DNA from: Apodemus sylvaticus
Lineage: Eukaryota > Chordata > Mammalia > Rodentia > Muridae
Reading direction: 5' to 3'
DNA: 64,000 nt
NCBI RefSeq assembly: GCF_947179515.1
Contig: NC_067477.1
Location: 142,762,465-142,826,464, forward strand
This document shows, one piece after another, positions 10,696 to 25,600 of this stretch (its first letter is position 1; each line of letters begins with the position of its first letter). The notes below the pieces were generated by a model that made no database searches, had not been told where the DNA came from, and saw nothing but the letters and a program-made list of their open reading frames with translations. Position numbers and translations under genes: made by a program.

Positions 10696-12018
10696 ACACG
10701 TTGTAACTCGAAAAGCTTTGGTGTTGCGTGTATGTTTAAGCGTGTAGCCTCAAAAGAGAACGCACAGGAGAGTTTTTTCTCGATAGAATTTGTAAGGATA
10801 CCACGTTATAAGGAAATACAGTGTTGCAGAATAAAGACAAATACGTATGTATTGGAAACACATAAACTCTACGAGATGAAATAAAGCATCGTACAAAATT
10901 AGCTTGTATCTCCTAAACAACACATGGTAATTCAAAAAGATTTGGTGTGGCGTGCACGTCTAAATGTGCAGCCTCAACAGAGAACCCACAGGAGAATTTT
11001 CTTACGTCAAAATTTGTCAGAAAACCACTTTTTAAGGAAATCCCGCATCGTGGGAAATTATCTTGTTTTTCCTAATCAACACGTTGTAACTCGAAAAGCT
11101 TTGGTGGTGCATGTATGTCTAAGTGTGTAGCCTCCAAAGAGAACGCACAGGATAGTTTTCTCTCGAAAGAATATGTAAGAATACCACGTTATAAGGAAAT
11201 ACAGTGTTGCAGAGTATAGACAAATATGTACTTATTGGAAACAATTTACGAAAAGAAATAACGCATCATGCAAACTTAGCTTGTATCTCCTAAACAACAC
11301 GTTGTAACTCGAAAAGATTTGGTGTGGCGTGAACGACTAAACGTGTAGCCTCAAAGGAGAACCCACAGGAGAGCTTTCTTTCGTCAAAATTTGTCAGAAA
11401 ACCACGTTTTAAGGAAATCCTGCATCCTGCGAAATTAACTTGTTTTTCCTAAACAACATGTTGTAACGGGAAAAGCTTTGGTGTGGCGTATATGTCTAAG
11501 CGTGTAGCCTCAAAAGAGAACGCACAGGAGAGTTTTCTCCCGAAAGAATATGTAGGAATACCACGTTATAAGGAAATACAGTGTTGCAGAGTAAAGACAA
11601 ATAAATACTTATTGGAAACACATAAACTTTACGAGAAGAAATGAGACATAGTACAAAATTAGCTTGTTTATCCTAAACAACACGTTATAACTCGAAAGGA
11701 TTTGGTGTTGCGTGTATGTCTAAGCATGTAGCCTCAAAAGACAATGCACAGGAGAGTTTTCTCTCGAAAGTTTATGTAAGAATACCACGTTATAAGGAAA
11801 CACATTGCTGCAGAGTAAAGACAAATACATACGTTTTGGAAACACATTATGAGAAGAAATAACGCATGGTACAAAATTAGCTTGTATCTCCGAAACAACA
11901 CGTGGTAACTCAAAAAGATTTGGTGTGGCGTGCCCATCTAAACGTGTAGCCTCAAAAGAGAACCCACAGTACAATTTTCTTTCGTCAAAATTTGTCAGAA
12001 AACCATGTTTTAAGGAAA

Positions 12019-12035
12019 TCCCGCATCGTGCGAAA
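12019..12035 (-). other. CENP-B-box-like motif, exact core, minus strand
   Basis: Read on the plus strand as TCCCGCATCGTGCGAAA, the exact reverse complement of the core. It sits in a B half of the long inverted block. Confidence 0.72.
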
Positions 12036-12050
12036 TTATCTTGTTTTTCC

Positions 12051-13790
12051 TAATCAACACGTTGTAACTCGAAAAGCTTTGGTGGTGCGTGTATGTCTAA
12101 GCGTGTAGCCTCCAAAGAGAACGCACAGGATAGTTTTCTCTCGAAAGAATATGTAAGAATACCACGTTATAAGGAAATACAGTGTTGCAGAGTATAGACA
12201 AATATGTACTTATTGGAAACACTTTAGGAGAAGAAATAACGCATCATGTAAAATTAGCTTGTATCTCCTAAACAACACGTTGTAACTCGACAAGATTTGG
12301 TGTGGCGTGTATGTCTAAACGTGTAGCCTCAAAAGAGAACCCACAGGAGAGTTTTCTTTCGTCAAAATTTGTCAGAAAACCACGTTTAAGGAAATACAGC
12401 ATCACGCGAAATTATCTTGTTTATCCTAAACATGTTGTAACTCGAAAAGCTTTGGTGGTGCGTGTATGTCTAAGCGTGTAGCCTCAAAAGAGAACGCGTA
12501 GGAGAGTTTTCTTCCGAAAGAATATGTAGGAATACCACGTTATAAGGAAATACAGTGTTGCAGAGTAAAGACAAATACATACTTATTGGAAACACTTAAG
12601 CTTTACGAGAAGAAATAACACATAGTACAAAATTAGCTTGTATCTCCTAAACAACACGTTATAACTCGAAAGGATTTGGTGTGGCGTGTACGTCTAAACG
12701 TGTAGTCTCAAAAGAGAACCCACAGGAGATTTTTCTTTCGTCAAAATTTGTCAGAAAACCACGTTTTAAGGAAATCCCGCATCATGCGAAATTATCTTGT
12801 TTTTCCTAAACAACACGTTGTAACTCGAAAAGCTTTGGTGTTGGGTGAATGTCTACGCGTGTAGCCTCCAAAGAGAACGCACAGGAGAGTTTTCTCTCGA
12901 AAGAATATGTAAGAATATAACGTTATAAGGAAATACAGTGTGGCAGAGTAGAGGCAAGTACATACGTATTGGAAACACTTAAACTTTACGAGAAGAAATA
13001 ATTCATCGTAAAAAAATTAGCTTGTATCTCCTAAACAACAAGTTGTAACGCAAAAAGATTTGGTGTGGCGTGTACGTCTAAACGTGTAGCCTCAAAAGAG
13101 AACACACAGGGGAGTTTTCTCCAGAAAGAATATGTAGGAATACCACGTTATAAGGAAATACAGTGTTGCAGAGTAAAGACAAATACATACTTATTGGAAA
13201 CAGTTAAGCTTTACGAGAAGAAATAACACATAGTACAAAAGTAACTTATATATCCTAAACAACACGTTATAACTCGATAGGATTTGGTGTGGCGTGTACA
13301 TCTAAACGTGTAGCCTCAAAAGAGTACCCACAGGAGAATTTTCTTTCGTCAAAAGTTTTCAGAAAACCACATTTTAAGGGAATCCCCAATCATGTGAAAT
13401 TATCTTGTTTTTCCTAAACAACACGTTGTAACTCGAAAAGCTTTGGTGTTGCGTGAATGTCTAAGCGTGTAGCCTCCAAAGAGAACACACAGGAGAGTTT
13501 TCTCTCGAAAGAATATGTAAGAATACCACGTTATAAGGAAATACAGTGTGGCAGAGTAAAGACAAATACGTATGTAATGGAAGCACTTTATGAGAGAAAT
13601 AACGCATCTTGCAAAATTAGCTTGTATGTCCTAAACAACACGTTGTAACTCGAAAAGATTTGGTGTGGCGTGTACGTCTAAAAGTGTAGCCTCAAAAGAG
13701 AACCCACAGGAGAGTTTTCTTTCGTCAAAATTTGTCAGAAAACCACGTTTTAAGGAAATCCCGCATCGTGCGAAATTATCTTGTTTTTCC
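12051..13790 (-). repeat. Inner tandem unit of 1,740 bp, first copy
   Basis: TAATCAACACGTTGTAACTC recurs exactly 1,740 bp later at 13,791, with parallel order of variants between (GGTGGTGCG, CTCGACAAG, CTTCCGAAAG). The same pair exists in the next 6.35 kb unit at 18,397 and 20,140. Confidence 0.82.
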
Positions 13791-15530
13791 TAATCAACAC
13801 GTTGTAACTCGAAAAGCTTTGGTGGTGCGTGTATGTCTAAGCGTGTAGCCTCCAAAGAGAACGCACAGGATAGTTTTCTCTCGAAAGAATATGTAAGAAT
13901 ACCACGTTATTAGGAAATACAGTGTTGCAGAATTTAGACAAATATGTACTTATTGGAAACACTTTAGGAGAAGAAATAACACATCATGCAAAATTAGCTT
14001 GTATCTCCTAAACAACACGTTGTAACTCGACAAGATTTGGTGTGGCGTGTATGTCTAAACGTGTAGCCTCAAAGGAGAAACCACAGGAGACTTTTCTTTC
14101 GTCTAAATTTGTCAGAAAACCACGTTTTAAGGAAATACCTCATCGTGCGAAATTATCTTGTTTTTCCTAAACAACATGTAACTCGAAAAGCTTTGGTGGT
14201 GCGTGTATGTCTAAGCGTGTAGCCTCAAAAGAGAATGCACAGGAGAATTTTCTTCCGAAAGAATATGTAGGAATACAACGTTATAAGGAAATACAGTGTT
14301 GCAGAGTAAAGACAAATGCATACTTATTGGAAACACTTAAGCTTTACGAGACGAAATAACACATAGTAAAATTTAGTTTGTATACCCTAAACAACACGTT
14401 ATAACTCGAAAGGATTTGGTGTGGCGTGTACGTCTAAATGTGTAGCCTCAAAAGAGAACCCACAGGAGAATTTTCTTTCATCAAAATTTGTCAGAAAACC
14501 ACGTTTTAAAGAAATCCCGCATCATGAGAAATTATCTTGTTTTTCCTAAACAACACGTTGTAACTCGAACAGCTTTGGTGTTGCGTGAATGTCTAAGCAT
14601 GTAGCCTCCAAAGAGATCACACAGGAGAGTTTTCTCTCGAAAGAATATATAAGAATACCACGTTATAAGGAAATACAGTGTTGCAGAGTAGAGGCAAATA
14701 TATACATATTGGAAACACTTAAACTTTACGAGAAGAAATAATTCATCGTTAAAAAATTAGCTTGTATCTCCGAAACAACAAGTTGTAACTCAAAAAGATT
14801 TGGTGTGGCGTGTACGTCTAAACGTGTAGCCTCAAAAGAGAACGCACAGGAGAGTTTTCTCCTGAAAGAATATGTAGGAATACTACGTTATAAGGAAATA
14901 GAGTGTTGCAGTGTAAAGACAAATACATACATATTGGAAACACTTAAGCTTTACGAGAAGAAATAACACATAGTACAAAATTAGCTTGTATATCCTAAAC
15001 AACACGTTAGAACTCGAAAGGATTTGGTGTGGCATGTACGTCTAAACATGAAGCCTCAAAAGAGAACCCACAGGAGAATTTTCTTTCGTCATAATTTGTC
15101 AGAAAACCACGTTTTAAGGAAATCCCGCATCATGCGAAATTATCTTGTTTTTCCTAAACAACACGTTGTACCTCGAAAAACTTTCGTTTTGCGTGAATGT
15201 CTAAGTGTGTAGCCTCCAAAGAGAACGCACAGGAGAGTTTTCTCTCGAAAGAATATGTAAGAATACCACGTTATAAGGAAATACAGTGTTGCAGAGTAGA
15301 GGCAAATACATACGTATTGGAAACACTTAACCTTTACGAGAAGAAATAATTCATTGTAAAAAAATTAGCTTGTATCTCCTAAACAACAAGTTGCAACTCA
15401 AAAAGATTTGGTGTGGTGTGTACGTCTAAACGTTTAGCTTCAAAAGAGAACCGACAGGAGAATTTTCTTTCGTCAAAATTTGTCAGAAAACCACGTTTTA
15501 AGGAAATCCCGCATCGTGAGAAATTATCTT
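13791..15530 (-). repeat. Inner tandem unit of 1,740 bp, second copy
   Basis: Follows the first copy directly. It contains an A-A pair through a B/A hybrid border near 14,780-14,860, like the one near 13,050-13,120 in the first copy. Confidence 0.8.
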
Positions 15531-18500
15531 GTTCTTCCTAAACAACAAGTTGTAACTCGAAAAGCTTTGCTGTTGCGTGTATGTCTCAGCGTGTAGCCTC
15601 AAATGAGAATGCACAGGAGAGTTTTCTCTCGAAAAAATATGTAAGAATACCACGTTATAAGGAAATACAGTGTTGCAGAGTAAAGACAAATACTTATTGG
15701 AAAAACTTTATGAGAAGAAATAACGCATCATACAAAATTAGCTTGTATCTCCTAAACAAAACATTGTAACTCGAAAAGATTTGGTGTGGCGTGTACGTCT
15801 AAACGTGTAGCCTCAAAAGAGAACCCACAGGAGAATTTTTGTTCGTAAAATTTGTCAGAAATCCATGTTTTAAGGAAATCACTCATCGTGCGAAATTATC
15901 TTGTTTTTCCTAAACAACACGTTGTAACTCGAAAAGTTTTGATGTTGCGTGTATGTCTAAGCGTGTAGCCTCAAAAGAGAACGCACAGGAGAGTTTTCTC
16001 TCGAAAGAACATGTAAGAATACCACATTATAAGGAAATACAGTTTTGCAGAGTAAAGACAAATACGTATGTATTTGAAACACTCTATGAGAAGAAATAAC
16101 GCATCGTAAAAAATTAGTTTGTATCTCCTAAACAACACATTGTAACTCAAAAAGATTTGGTGTGGCATGTACGTCTAAACGTGCAGCCTCAAAAGAGAAC
16201 CCACAGGAGAATTTTCTTTCGTCAAAATTTGTCAGAAAACCACTTATTAAGGAAATCCCGCATCATGCGAAACTATCTTGTTTTTCCTAAACAACACATT
16301 GTAACTCGAAAATCTTTGGTGTTGCGTGTATGTCTAAGCATGTACCCTCAAAAGAGAACGCACAGGAGAGATTTCTCTCGAACGAGTATGTAAGAATACC
16401 ACGTTATAAAGAAATACATTGTGGCAAATTAAAGATAAATACGTTCATTTTGGAAACACTTAAACTTTACAAGAAGATATAAAGCATCGTAAAAAATTAG
16501 CTTGTATCTCCTAAACAACACGCTGTAACTCGAAAACATTTGGTGTGGTGTGTACGTCTAAATGTTTAGCCTCAAATGAAAACCCACAGGAGAATTTTAT
16601 TTCCTCAAAATTTGTCAGAAAACCACATTTTAAGGAATTCCCGCATCGTGTGAAATTATCTTGTTTTTCCTAAACAACACGTTCTAACTCGAAATGCTTT
16701 GGTGTTGCGTGTATGTCTAAGCGTGTAGCCTCAAAAGAGAATGCACAGGAGAGTTTTCTCTCGAAAGAATATGTACGAATACCATGTTATAAGGAAATAC
16801 AGTGTTGTAGAGTAAAGACAAATACGTACGTATTGGAAACACTTTAGGAGAAGAAATAACGCATCGTAAAAATTAGCTTGTATCTCCTAAACAACACGTT
16901 GTAACTCGAAAGATTTGGTGTGGCGTGTAGGTCTAAACATGTAGCCTCAAAAGAGAACCCACAGGAGAATTTTCTTTCGTCAAAATTTGTCAGAAAACCA
17001 CGTTTTAAAGAAATCCCTTATTGTGCGCATTTATCTTGTTTTTCATAAACAAAACATTGTAACTCGAAAAGCTTTGGTGTTGGGTGTATGTGTAAGCGTG
17101 TAGCCTCAAAAGAGAATGCACAGGAGAGTTTTCTCTCGAAGAATATGTAGTAATACCACGTTATAAGGAAATATATTGCTGCAGAGTAAAGACAAATACA
17201 TACGTATTGGAAACATATTATGAGAAGAAATAATGCATGGTACAAAATTTGCTTGTATCTCCTAAACAACACGTGGTAACTCAAAAAGATTTGGTGTGGC
17301 GTGCACGTCTAAATGTGTAGCCTCAAAAGAGAACCCACAGGAGAATTTTCTTACGTCAAAATTTGTCAGAAAACCACATTTTAAGGAAATCCCGCATCGT
17401 GTGAAATTATCCTGTTTTTCCTAATCAACACTTTGTAACTTGAAAAGCTTTGGTGTTGCGTGTATGTCTAAGCGTGTAGCCTCCAAAGAGAACGCACAGG
17501 ATAGTTTTCTCTCAAAAGAATATGTAAGAATACCAGTTATAAGGAAATACAGTGTTGCAGAGTATAGACAAATATGTACTTATTGGAAACACTTTACGAG
17601 AAGAAATAACGCATCATGCAAAATTAGCTTGTATCTCCTGAATAACACGTTGCAACTCGAAAAGATTTGGTGTGGCGTGAACGACTAAACGTGTAGCCTC
17701 AAAGGAGAACCCACAGGAGGGTTTTCTTTCGTCAAAATTTGTCAGAAAACCACGTTTTAAGGAAATCCTGCATCCTGCGAAATTATCTTGTTTTTCCTAA
17801 ACAACATGTTGTAACTCGAAAAGCTTTGATGTTGCGTATATGTCTAAGCGTGTAGCCTCAAAAGAGAACGTACAGGAGAGTTTTCTCCCAAAGAATATGT
17901 AGGAATACCACGTTATAAGGAAATACAGTGTTGCAGAGTAAAGACAAATACATACTTATTGGAAACACTTAAACTTTACGAGAAGAAATAAAACATAGTA
18001 AAAAATTAGCTTGTATATCCTAATCAACACGTTATAACTTAAAAGGATTTGGTGTTGCGTGTATGTCTAAGCATGTAGCCTCAAAAGAGAATGCACAGAA
18101 GAGTTTTCTCTCGAAAGAATATGTAAGAATACCACGTTATAAGGAAATATATTGCTACAGAGTAAAGACAAATACGTACGTATTGGAAACACATTATGAG
18201 ACGAAATAACGCATGGTACAAAATTAGCTTTTATCTCCGAAACAACACGTGGTACCTCAAAAAGATTTGGTGTGGCGTGTACATCTAAATGTGTAGCCTC
18301 AAAAAAAACCAACAGGAGAATTTTCTTACGTCAAAATTTGTCAGAAAACCACATTTTAAGGAAATCCCGCATCGTGCGAAATTATCTGGTTTTTCCTAAT
18401 CAACACGTTGTAACTTGAAAAGCTTTGGTGGTGCGTGTATGTCTAAGCGTGTAGCCTCCAAAGAGAACGCACAGGATAGTTTTCTCTCGAAAGAATCTGT

Positions 18501-20701
18501 AAGAATACCACGTTTTAAGGAAATACAGTGTTGCAGAGTATAGACAAATATGTACTTATTGGAAACACTTTAGGAGAAGAAATAACGCATCATGTAAAAT
18601 TAGCTTGTATCTCCTAAACAACACGTTGTAACTCGACAAGATTTAGTGTGGCGTGTATGTCTATACGTGTAGCCTCAAAAGAGAACCCACAGGAGAGTTT
18701 TCTTTCGTCAAAATTTGTCAGAAAACCACGTTTTAAGGAAATACCTCATCGTGCGAAATTATCTTGATTTTCCTAAACAACATGTTGCAACTCGAAAAGC
18801 TTTGGTGTTGCGTGTATGTCTAAGCGTGTAGCCTCAAAAGAGAACGCACAGGAGAGTTTTCTCTCGAAAGAATATGTAAGAATACCTCGTTATAAGGGAA
18901 TACAGTGTTGCAGAGTAAAGACAAATACATACTTATTGGAAACACTTAAGCTTTACGAGAAGAAATAACACATAGTACAAAATTAGCTTGTATATCCTAA
19001 ACAACACGTTATAATTCGAAAGGATTTGGTGAGGCGTGTACGTCTAAACGTGCAGCCTCAAAAAAGAACCCACAGAAGAATTTTCTTTCGTCAAAATTTG
19101 TCAGAAAACCACGTTTTAAGGAAATCCCGCATCATGCGAAATTATCTTGTTTTTCCTAAACAACACGTTGTAACTCGAAAAGCTTTGGTGTTGCGTGAAT
19201 GTCTAAGCGTGTAGCCTCCAAAGAGAACACACAGGAGAGTTTTCTCTCGAAAGAATATGTAAGAATATCACGTTATAAGGAAATACAGTGTTGCAGAGTA
19301 GAGGCAAATACATACGTATTGGAAACACTTAAACTTTACGAGAATAAATAATTCATCTTTAAAAAATTAGCTTGTATCTCCTAAACAACAAGTTGTAACT
19401 CAAAAAGATTTGTTGTGTCGTGTACGTCTAAAGTGTAGCCTCAAAAGAGAACGCACAGGGGAGTTTTCTCCCGAAAGCATATGTAGGAATACCACGTTAT
19501 AAGGAAATACAGTGTTGCAGAGTAAAGACAAATACATACTTATTAGAAACAGTTAAGCTTTACGAGAAGAAATAACACATAGTACAAAATTAGCTTGTAT
19601 ATCCTAAACAACACTTTATAACTCGAAAGGATTTGGTGTGGCGTGTGCGTCTAAACGTGTAGCCTCAAAAGAGAACCCACAGGAGAATTTTCTTTCGTCA
19701 ACACTTTTCAGAAAACCACCTTTGAAGGGAATCCCGCATCATGCGAAATTATCTTGCTTTTCCTAAACAACATGTTGTAACTAGAAAAGCTTTGGTGTTG
19801 CGTGAATATCTAAGCGTATAGCCTCCAAAGAGAACGCACAGGAGAGTTTTCTCTCGAAAGAATATGTAAGAATACCACGTTATAAGGAAATACAGTGTGG
19901 CAGAGTAAAGTAAAATATGTACGTAATGGAAGCACTTTATGAGAGAAATAACGCACCTTGCAAAATTAGCTTGTATGTCCTAAACAACACGTTGTGACTC
20001 GAAAAGATTTGGTGTGGCCTGTACGTCTAAAAGTGTAGCCTCAAAAGAGAACCCACAGGAGAGTTTTCTTTCGTCAAAATTTGTCAGAAAACCACGTTTT
20101 AAGGAAATCCTGCATCGTGCAAAATTATCTTGTTTTTCCTAATCAACACGTTGTAACTCGAAAAGCTTTGGTGGTGCGTGTATGTCTAAGCGTGTAGCCT
20201 CCAAAGAGAACGCACAGGATAGTTTTCTCTCGAAAGAATATGTAAGAATACCACGTTATAAGGAAATACAATGTTGCAGAATTTAGACAAATATGTACTT
20301 ATTGGAAACACTTTAGGAGAAGAAATAACACATCTTGCAAAATTAGCTTGTATCTCCTAAACAACACGTTTTAACTCGACAAGATTTGGTGTGGCGTGTA
20401 TGTCTAAAGGTGTAGCCTCAAAAGAGAACCCACAGGAGAGTTTTCTTTCGTCAAAATTTGTCAGAAAACCACGTTTTAAGGAAATACCTCATCGTGCGAA
20501 ATTATCTTGTTTTTCCTAAACAACATGTTGTAACTCGAAAAGCTTTGGTGTTGCGTGTATGTCTAAGCATGTAGCCTCAAAAGAGAACGCACAGGAGAGT
20601 TTTCTTCCGAAAGAATATGTAGGAATACCACGTTATAAGGAAATACAGTGTTGCAGAGTAAAGACAAATGCATACTTATTGGAAACACTTAAGCTTTACG
20701 A

Positions 20702-21690
20702 GAGGAAATAACACATAGTAAATATTAGTTTGTATATCCTAAACAACACGTTATAACTTGAAAAGATTAGGTGTGGCGTGTACGTCTAAACGTGTAGCCT
20801 CAAAAGAGAACCCACAGGAGAATTTTCTTTCATCAATATTTGTCAGAAAACCACGTTTTAAGGAAATCCCGCATCATGCGAAATTATCATGTTTTTCCTA
20901 AACAACACGTTGTAACTCGAAAAGCTTTGGTGTTGTGTGTATGTCTAAGCGTGTAGCCTCAAAAGGGAACGCACAGGAGAGTTTTCTTCCAAAAGAATAT
21001 GTAGGAATACCACGTTATATGGAAATACAGTGTTGCAGAGTAAAGACAAATGCATTCTTATTGGAAACACTTAAGTTTTACGAGAAGAAATAACACATAG
21101 TAAATATTAGTTTGTATATCCTAAACAACACGTTATAACTCGAAAGGATTTGGTGTGGCGTGTACGTCTAAACGTGTAGCCTCAAAAGAGAACCCACAGA
21201 AGAATTTTCTTTCATCAAAATTTGTCAAAAAACCACGTTTTAAGGAAATCCCGCATCATGCGAAATTATCTTGTTTTTCCTAAACAACACGTTGTAACTC
21301 GAAAAGCTTTGGTGTTGCGTGAATGTCTAAGCATGTAGCCTCCAAAGAGAACGCACAGGAGAGTTTTCTCTCAAAAGAATATGTAAGAATACCACGTTAT
21401 AAGGAAATACAGTGTTGCAGAGTAGAGGCAAATATATACATATTGGAAACACTTAAACTTTAAGAGAAGAAATAATTCATCGTTAAAAAATAAGCTTGTA
21501 TCTCCTAAACAACAAGTTGTAACTCAAAAAGATTTGGTGTGGCGTGTACGTCTAAACGTGTAGCCTCAAAAGAGAACGCACAGGAGAGTTTTCTCCCGAA
21601 AGAATATGTAGGAATACTACGTTATAAGGAAATACAGTGTTGCAGAGTAAAGACAAATGCATACTTATTGGAAACACTTAACCTTTACGA
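20702..21690 (-). repeat. 989 bp tandem duplication, copy 1
   Basis: GAGGAAATAACACATAGTAA at 20,702 and 21,691, and a second landmark (AACACATAG at 21,092 and 22,081), give the same 989 bp spacing. This expansion explains much of the extra length of the second higher-order unit. Confidence 0.83.
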
Positions 21691-22679
21691 GAGGAAATAA
21701 CACATAGTAAAAATTAGTTTGTATATCTTAAACAACACGGTATAACTTGAAAGGATTAGGTGTGGCGTGTACGTCTAAACGTGTAGCCTCCAAAGAGAAC
21801 CCACAGGAGAATTTTCTTTCATCAATATTTGTCAGAAAACCACGTTTTAAGGAAATCACGCATCATGCGAAATTATCTTGTTTTTCCTAAACAACACGTT
21901 GTAACTCGAAAAGCTTTGGTGTTGCGTGAATGTCTAAGCGTGTAGCCTCAAAAGAGAACGCACAGGAGAGTTTTCTTCCAAAAGAATATGTAGGAATACC
22001 ACGTTATAAGATAATACAGTGTTGCAGAGTAAAGACAAATGCATTCTTATTGGAAACACTTATGCTTTACGAGAAGAATTAACACATAGTAAATATTAGT
22101 TTATATATCCTAAACAACACGTTATAACTTGAAAGGATTTGGTGTGGCGTGTACGTCTAAACGTGTAGCCTCAAAAGAGAACCCACAGAAGAATTTTCTT
22201 TCATCAAAATTTGTCAGAAAACCACGTTTTAAGGAAATCCCGCATCATGCGAAATTATCTTGTTTTTCCTAAACAACACGTTGTAACTCGAAAAGCTTTG
22301 GTGTTGCGTGAATGTCTAAGCGTGTAGCCTCCAAAGAGAACGCACAGGAGAGTTTTCTCTCGAAAGAATATGTAAGAATACCACGTTATAAGGAAATGCA
22401 GTGTTGCAGAGTAGAGGCTAATATATACATATTGGAAACACTTAAAATTTAAGAGAAGAAATATTTCATCGTTAAAAAATAAGCTTGTATCTCCTAAACA
22501 ACAAGTTGTTACTCAAAAAGATTTGGTGTGGCGTGTACGTCTAAACGTGTAGCCTCAAAAGAGAACGCACAGGAGAGTTTTCTCCCGAAAGAATATGTAG
22601 GAATACTACGTTATAAGGAAATACAGTGTTGCAGAGTAAAGACAAATACATTCTTATTGGAAACACTTAAACTTTACGA
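21691..22679 (-). repeat. 989 bp tandem duplication, copy 2
   Basis: Adjacent second copy with few changes. Both copies include a B/A hybrid border and a TTCCAAAAGAATATG variant A half. Confidence 0.83.
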
Positions 22680-25600
22680 GAAGAAATAACACATAGTACA
22701 AAATTAGCTTGTATATCCTAAACAACACGTTAGAACTCGAAAGGATTTGGTGTGGCGTGTACGTCTAAACGTGAAGCCTCAAAACAGAACCCACAGGAGA
22801 ATTTTCTTTCGTCAAAATTTGTCAGAAAACCACGTTTTAAGGAAATCCCGCATCATGCGAAATTATCTTGTTTTTCCTAAACAACACGTTGTAACTCGAA
22901 AAGCTTTGGTGTTGCGTGAATGTCTAAGTGTGTAGCCTCCAAAGAGAACGCACAGGAGAGTTTTCTCTCGAAAGAATATGTAAGAATACCACGTTATAAG
23001 GAAATACAGTGTTGCAGAGTAGAGGCAAATACATACGTATTGGAAACACTTAAACTTTACGAGAAGAAATAATTCATCATTAAAAAATTAGCTTGTATCT
23101 CCTAAACAACAAGTTGTAACTCAAAAAGATTTGGTGCGGCGTGTACGTCTAAATGTTTAGCCTCAAAAGAGAACCCACAGGAGAATTTTCTTTCGTCAAA
23201 ATTCGTCAGAAAACCACGTTTTAAGGAAATCCAGCATCGTGAGAAATTATCTTGTTCTTCCTAAACAACACGTTGTAACTCAAAAAGCTTTGGTGTTCCA
23301 TGTATGTCTCAGCGTGTAGCCTCAAATGAGAATGCACAGGAGAGTTTTCTCTCGAAAAAATATGTAAGAATACCACCTTATAAGGAAATACAGTGTTGCA
23401 GAGTAAAGACAAATACTTACTTATTTGAAACACTTTATGAGAAGAAATAACGCATCGTACCAAATTAGCCTGTATCTCCTAAACAACACGTTGAAACTTA
23501 AAAAGATTTGGTGTGGCCTGTACGTCTAAACGTGTAGTCTCAAAAGAGAACCAATAGGAGAAATTTCTTTTGTCAAAATTTGTCAGAAAACCACGTATTA
23601 AGGAAATCCCTCATCGTGCGAAATTATCTTGTTTTTCCTAAACAACACGTTGTAATGCGAAAAGCTTTTGTGTTGCGTGTATGTCTAAGCGTGTAGCCTC
23701 AAAAGAGGACGCACAGGAGAGTTTTCTCTCGAAAGAATATGTAAGAATACCACGTTATAAGGAAATACAGTGTTGCAGACTAAAGGCAAATACGTACGTA
23801 TTGGAAACACTTTACGAGAAGAAATAACGCATCGTACAAAATTAGCTTGATCTCCTAAACAACACATTGTAACTCGAAAAGATTTGGTGTGGCGTGTACG
23901 TCTAAACGTGTAGCCTCAAAAGAGAACCCACAGGAGAATTTTTGTTTGTTAAAATTTGTCAGAAATCCATGTTTTAAGGAAATCACTCATCGTGCGAAAT
24001 TATCTTGTTTTTCCTAAACAACACGTTGTAACTCGAAAAGCTTTGATGTTGCGTGTATGTCTAAGCGTGTAGCCTCAAAAGAGAACGCACAGGAGAGTTT
24101 TCTTCTGAAAGAATATGTAGGAATACCACGTTATAAGGAAATACAGTGTTGCAGAGTAAAGACAAATACATACTTATTGGAAACACTTAAGCTTTACGAG
24201 AAGAAATAACACATAGTACAAAATTAGCTTGTATATCCTAAACAACACGTTATAACTCGAAAGGATTTGGTGTGCCGTGTACGTCTAAACGTGTAGCCTC
24301 AAAAGAGAACCCTCAGGAGAATTTTCTTTCTTCAAAATTTGTCAGAAAACCACTTATTAAGGAAATCCCGCATCATGCGAAACTATCTTGTTTTTCCTAA
24401 ACAACACATTGGAACTCGAAAATCTTTGGTGTTGCGTGTATGTCTAAGCATGTATCCTCAAAAGAGAATGCACAGGAGAGATTTCTCTCGAACGAGTATG
24501 TAAGAATACCACGTTATAAGGAAATACATTGTGGCAAATTAAAGATAACTACGTTCCTTTTGGAAACACTTAAACTTTACAAGAAGATATAAAGCATCGT
24601 AAAAAATTAGCTTGTATCTCCTAAAGAACACGTTGTAACTCGAAAACATTTGGTGTGGCGTGTACGTCTAAACATTTAGCCTCAAATGAAAACCCACAGG
24701 AGAATTTTCTTTCCTCAAAATTTGTCAGAAAACCACGTTTTAAGGAATTCCCGCATCATGAGAAATTATCTTGTTTTTCCTAAACAACACGTTCTAACTC
24801 GAAATGCTTTGGTGTTGCGTGTATGTCTAAGCGTGTAGCCTCAAAAGAGAATGCACAGGAGAGTTTTCTCTCGAAAGAATATGTACGAATACCATGTTAT
24901 AAGGAAATACAGTGTTGTAGAGTAAAGACAAATACGTACATATTGGAAATACTTTAGGAGAAGAAATAACGCATCGTACAAAATTAGCTTGTATCTCCTA
25001 AACAACACGTTGTAACTCGAAAAGATTTGGTGTGTCGTGTACGACTAAACATGTAGCAGCAAAAGAGAACCCACAGGAGAATTTTCTTTCGTCAAAATTT
25101 GTCAGAAAACCACGTTTTAAGAAAATTTCGCATTTTGCGCAATTATCTTGTTTTTCATAAACAAAACATTGTAACTCGAAAAGCTTTGGTGTTGGGTGTA
25201 TGTGTAAGCATGTAGCCTCAAAAGAGAATGCACAGGAGAGTTTTCTCTCGAAAGAATATGTAAGAATACCACGTTATAAGGAAATATATTGCTGCAGAGT
25301 AAAGACAAATACATACGTATTGGAAACATATTATGAGAAGAAATAATGCATGGTACAAAATTTGCTTGTATCTCCTAAACAACACGTGGTAACTCAAAAA
25401 GATTTGGTGTGGCGTGCACGTCTAAATGTGTAGCCTCAAAAGAAAACCCACAGGAGAATTTTCTTACGTCAAAATTTGTCAGAAAACCACTTTTTAAGGA
25501 AATCCCGCATCGTGGGAAATTATCTTGTTTTTCCAAATCAACACGTTGTAACTCGAAAAGCTTTGGTGGTGCGTGTATGTCTAAGCGTGTAGCCTCCAAA

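Larger units (their letters stand above)
10920..17273 (-). repeat. Higher-order unit (~6.35 kb), copy 1
   Basis: Aligns with 17,274 onward at an offset of 6,346-6,354 bp. Shared marks include GTGAACGACTAAACG (11,328/17,676), the hybrid GGATTTGGTGTTGCG (11,698/18,045), TAATCAACACG (12,051/18,397) and CTCGACAAGATTT (12,286/18,632). It is about 17 monomers long. Confidence 0.85.
17274..25382 (-). repeat. Higher-order unit (~8.1 kb), copy 2, expanded
   Basis: The second copy is ~1.75 kb longer than the first because of extra monomers between ~20.7 and 22.7 kb and one more downstream. After those, the offset to copy 1 rises to 7,723 and then 8,110. The rare GTGGCAAATTAAAGATAA variant at 16,421 and 24,531 proves the pairing. 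Confidence 0.84.
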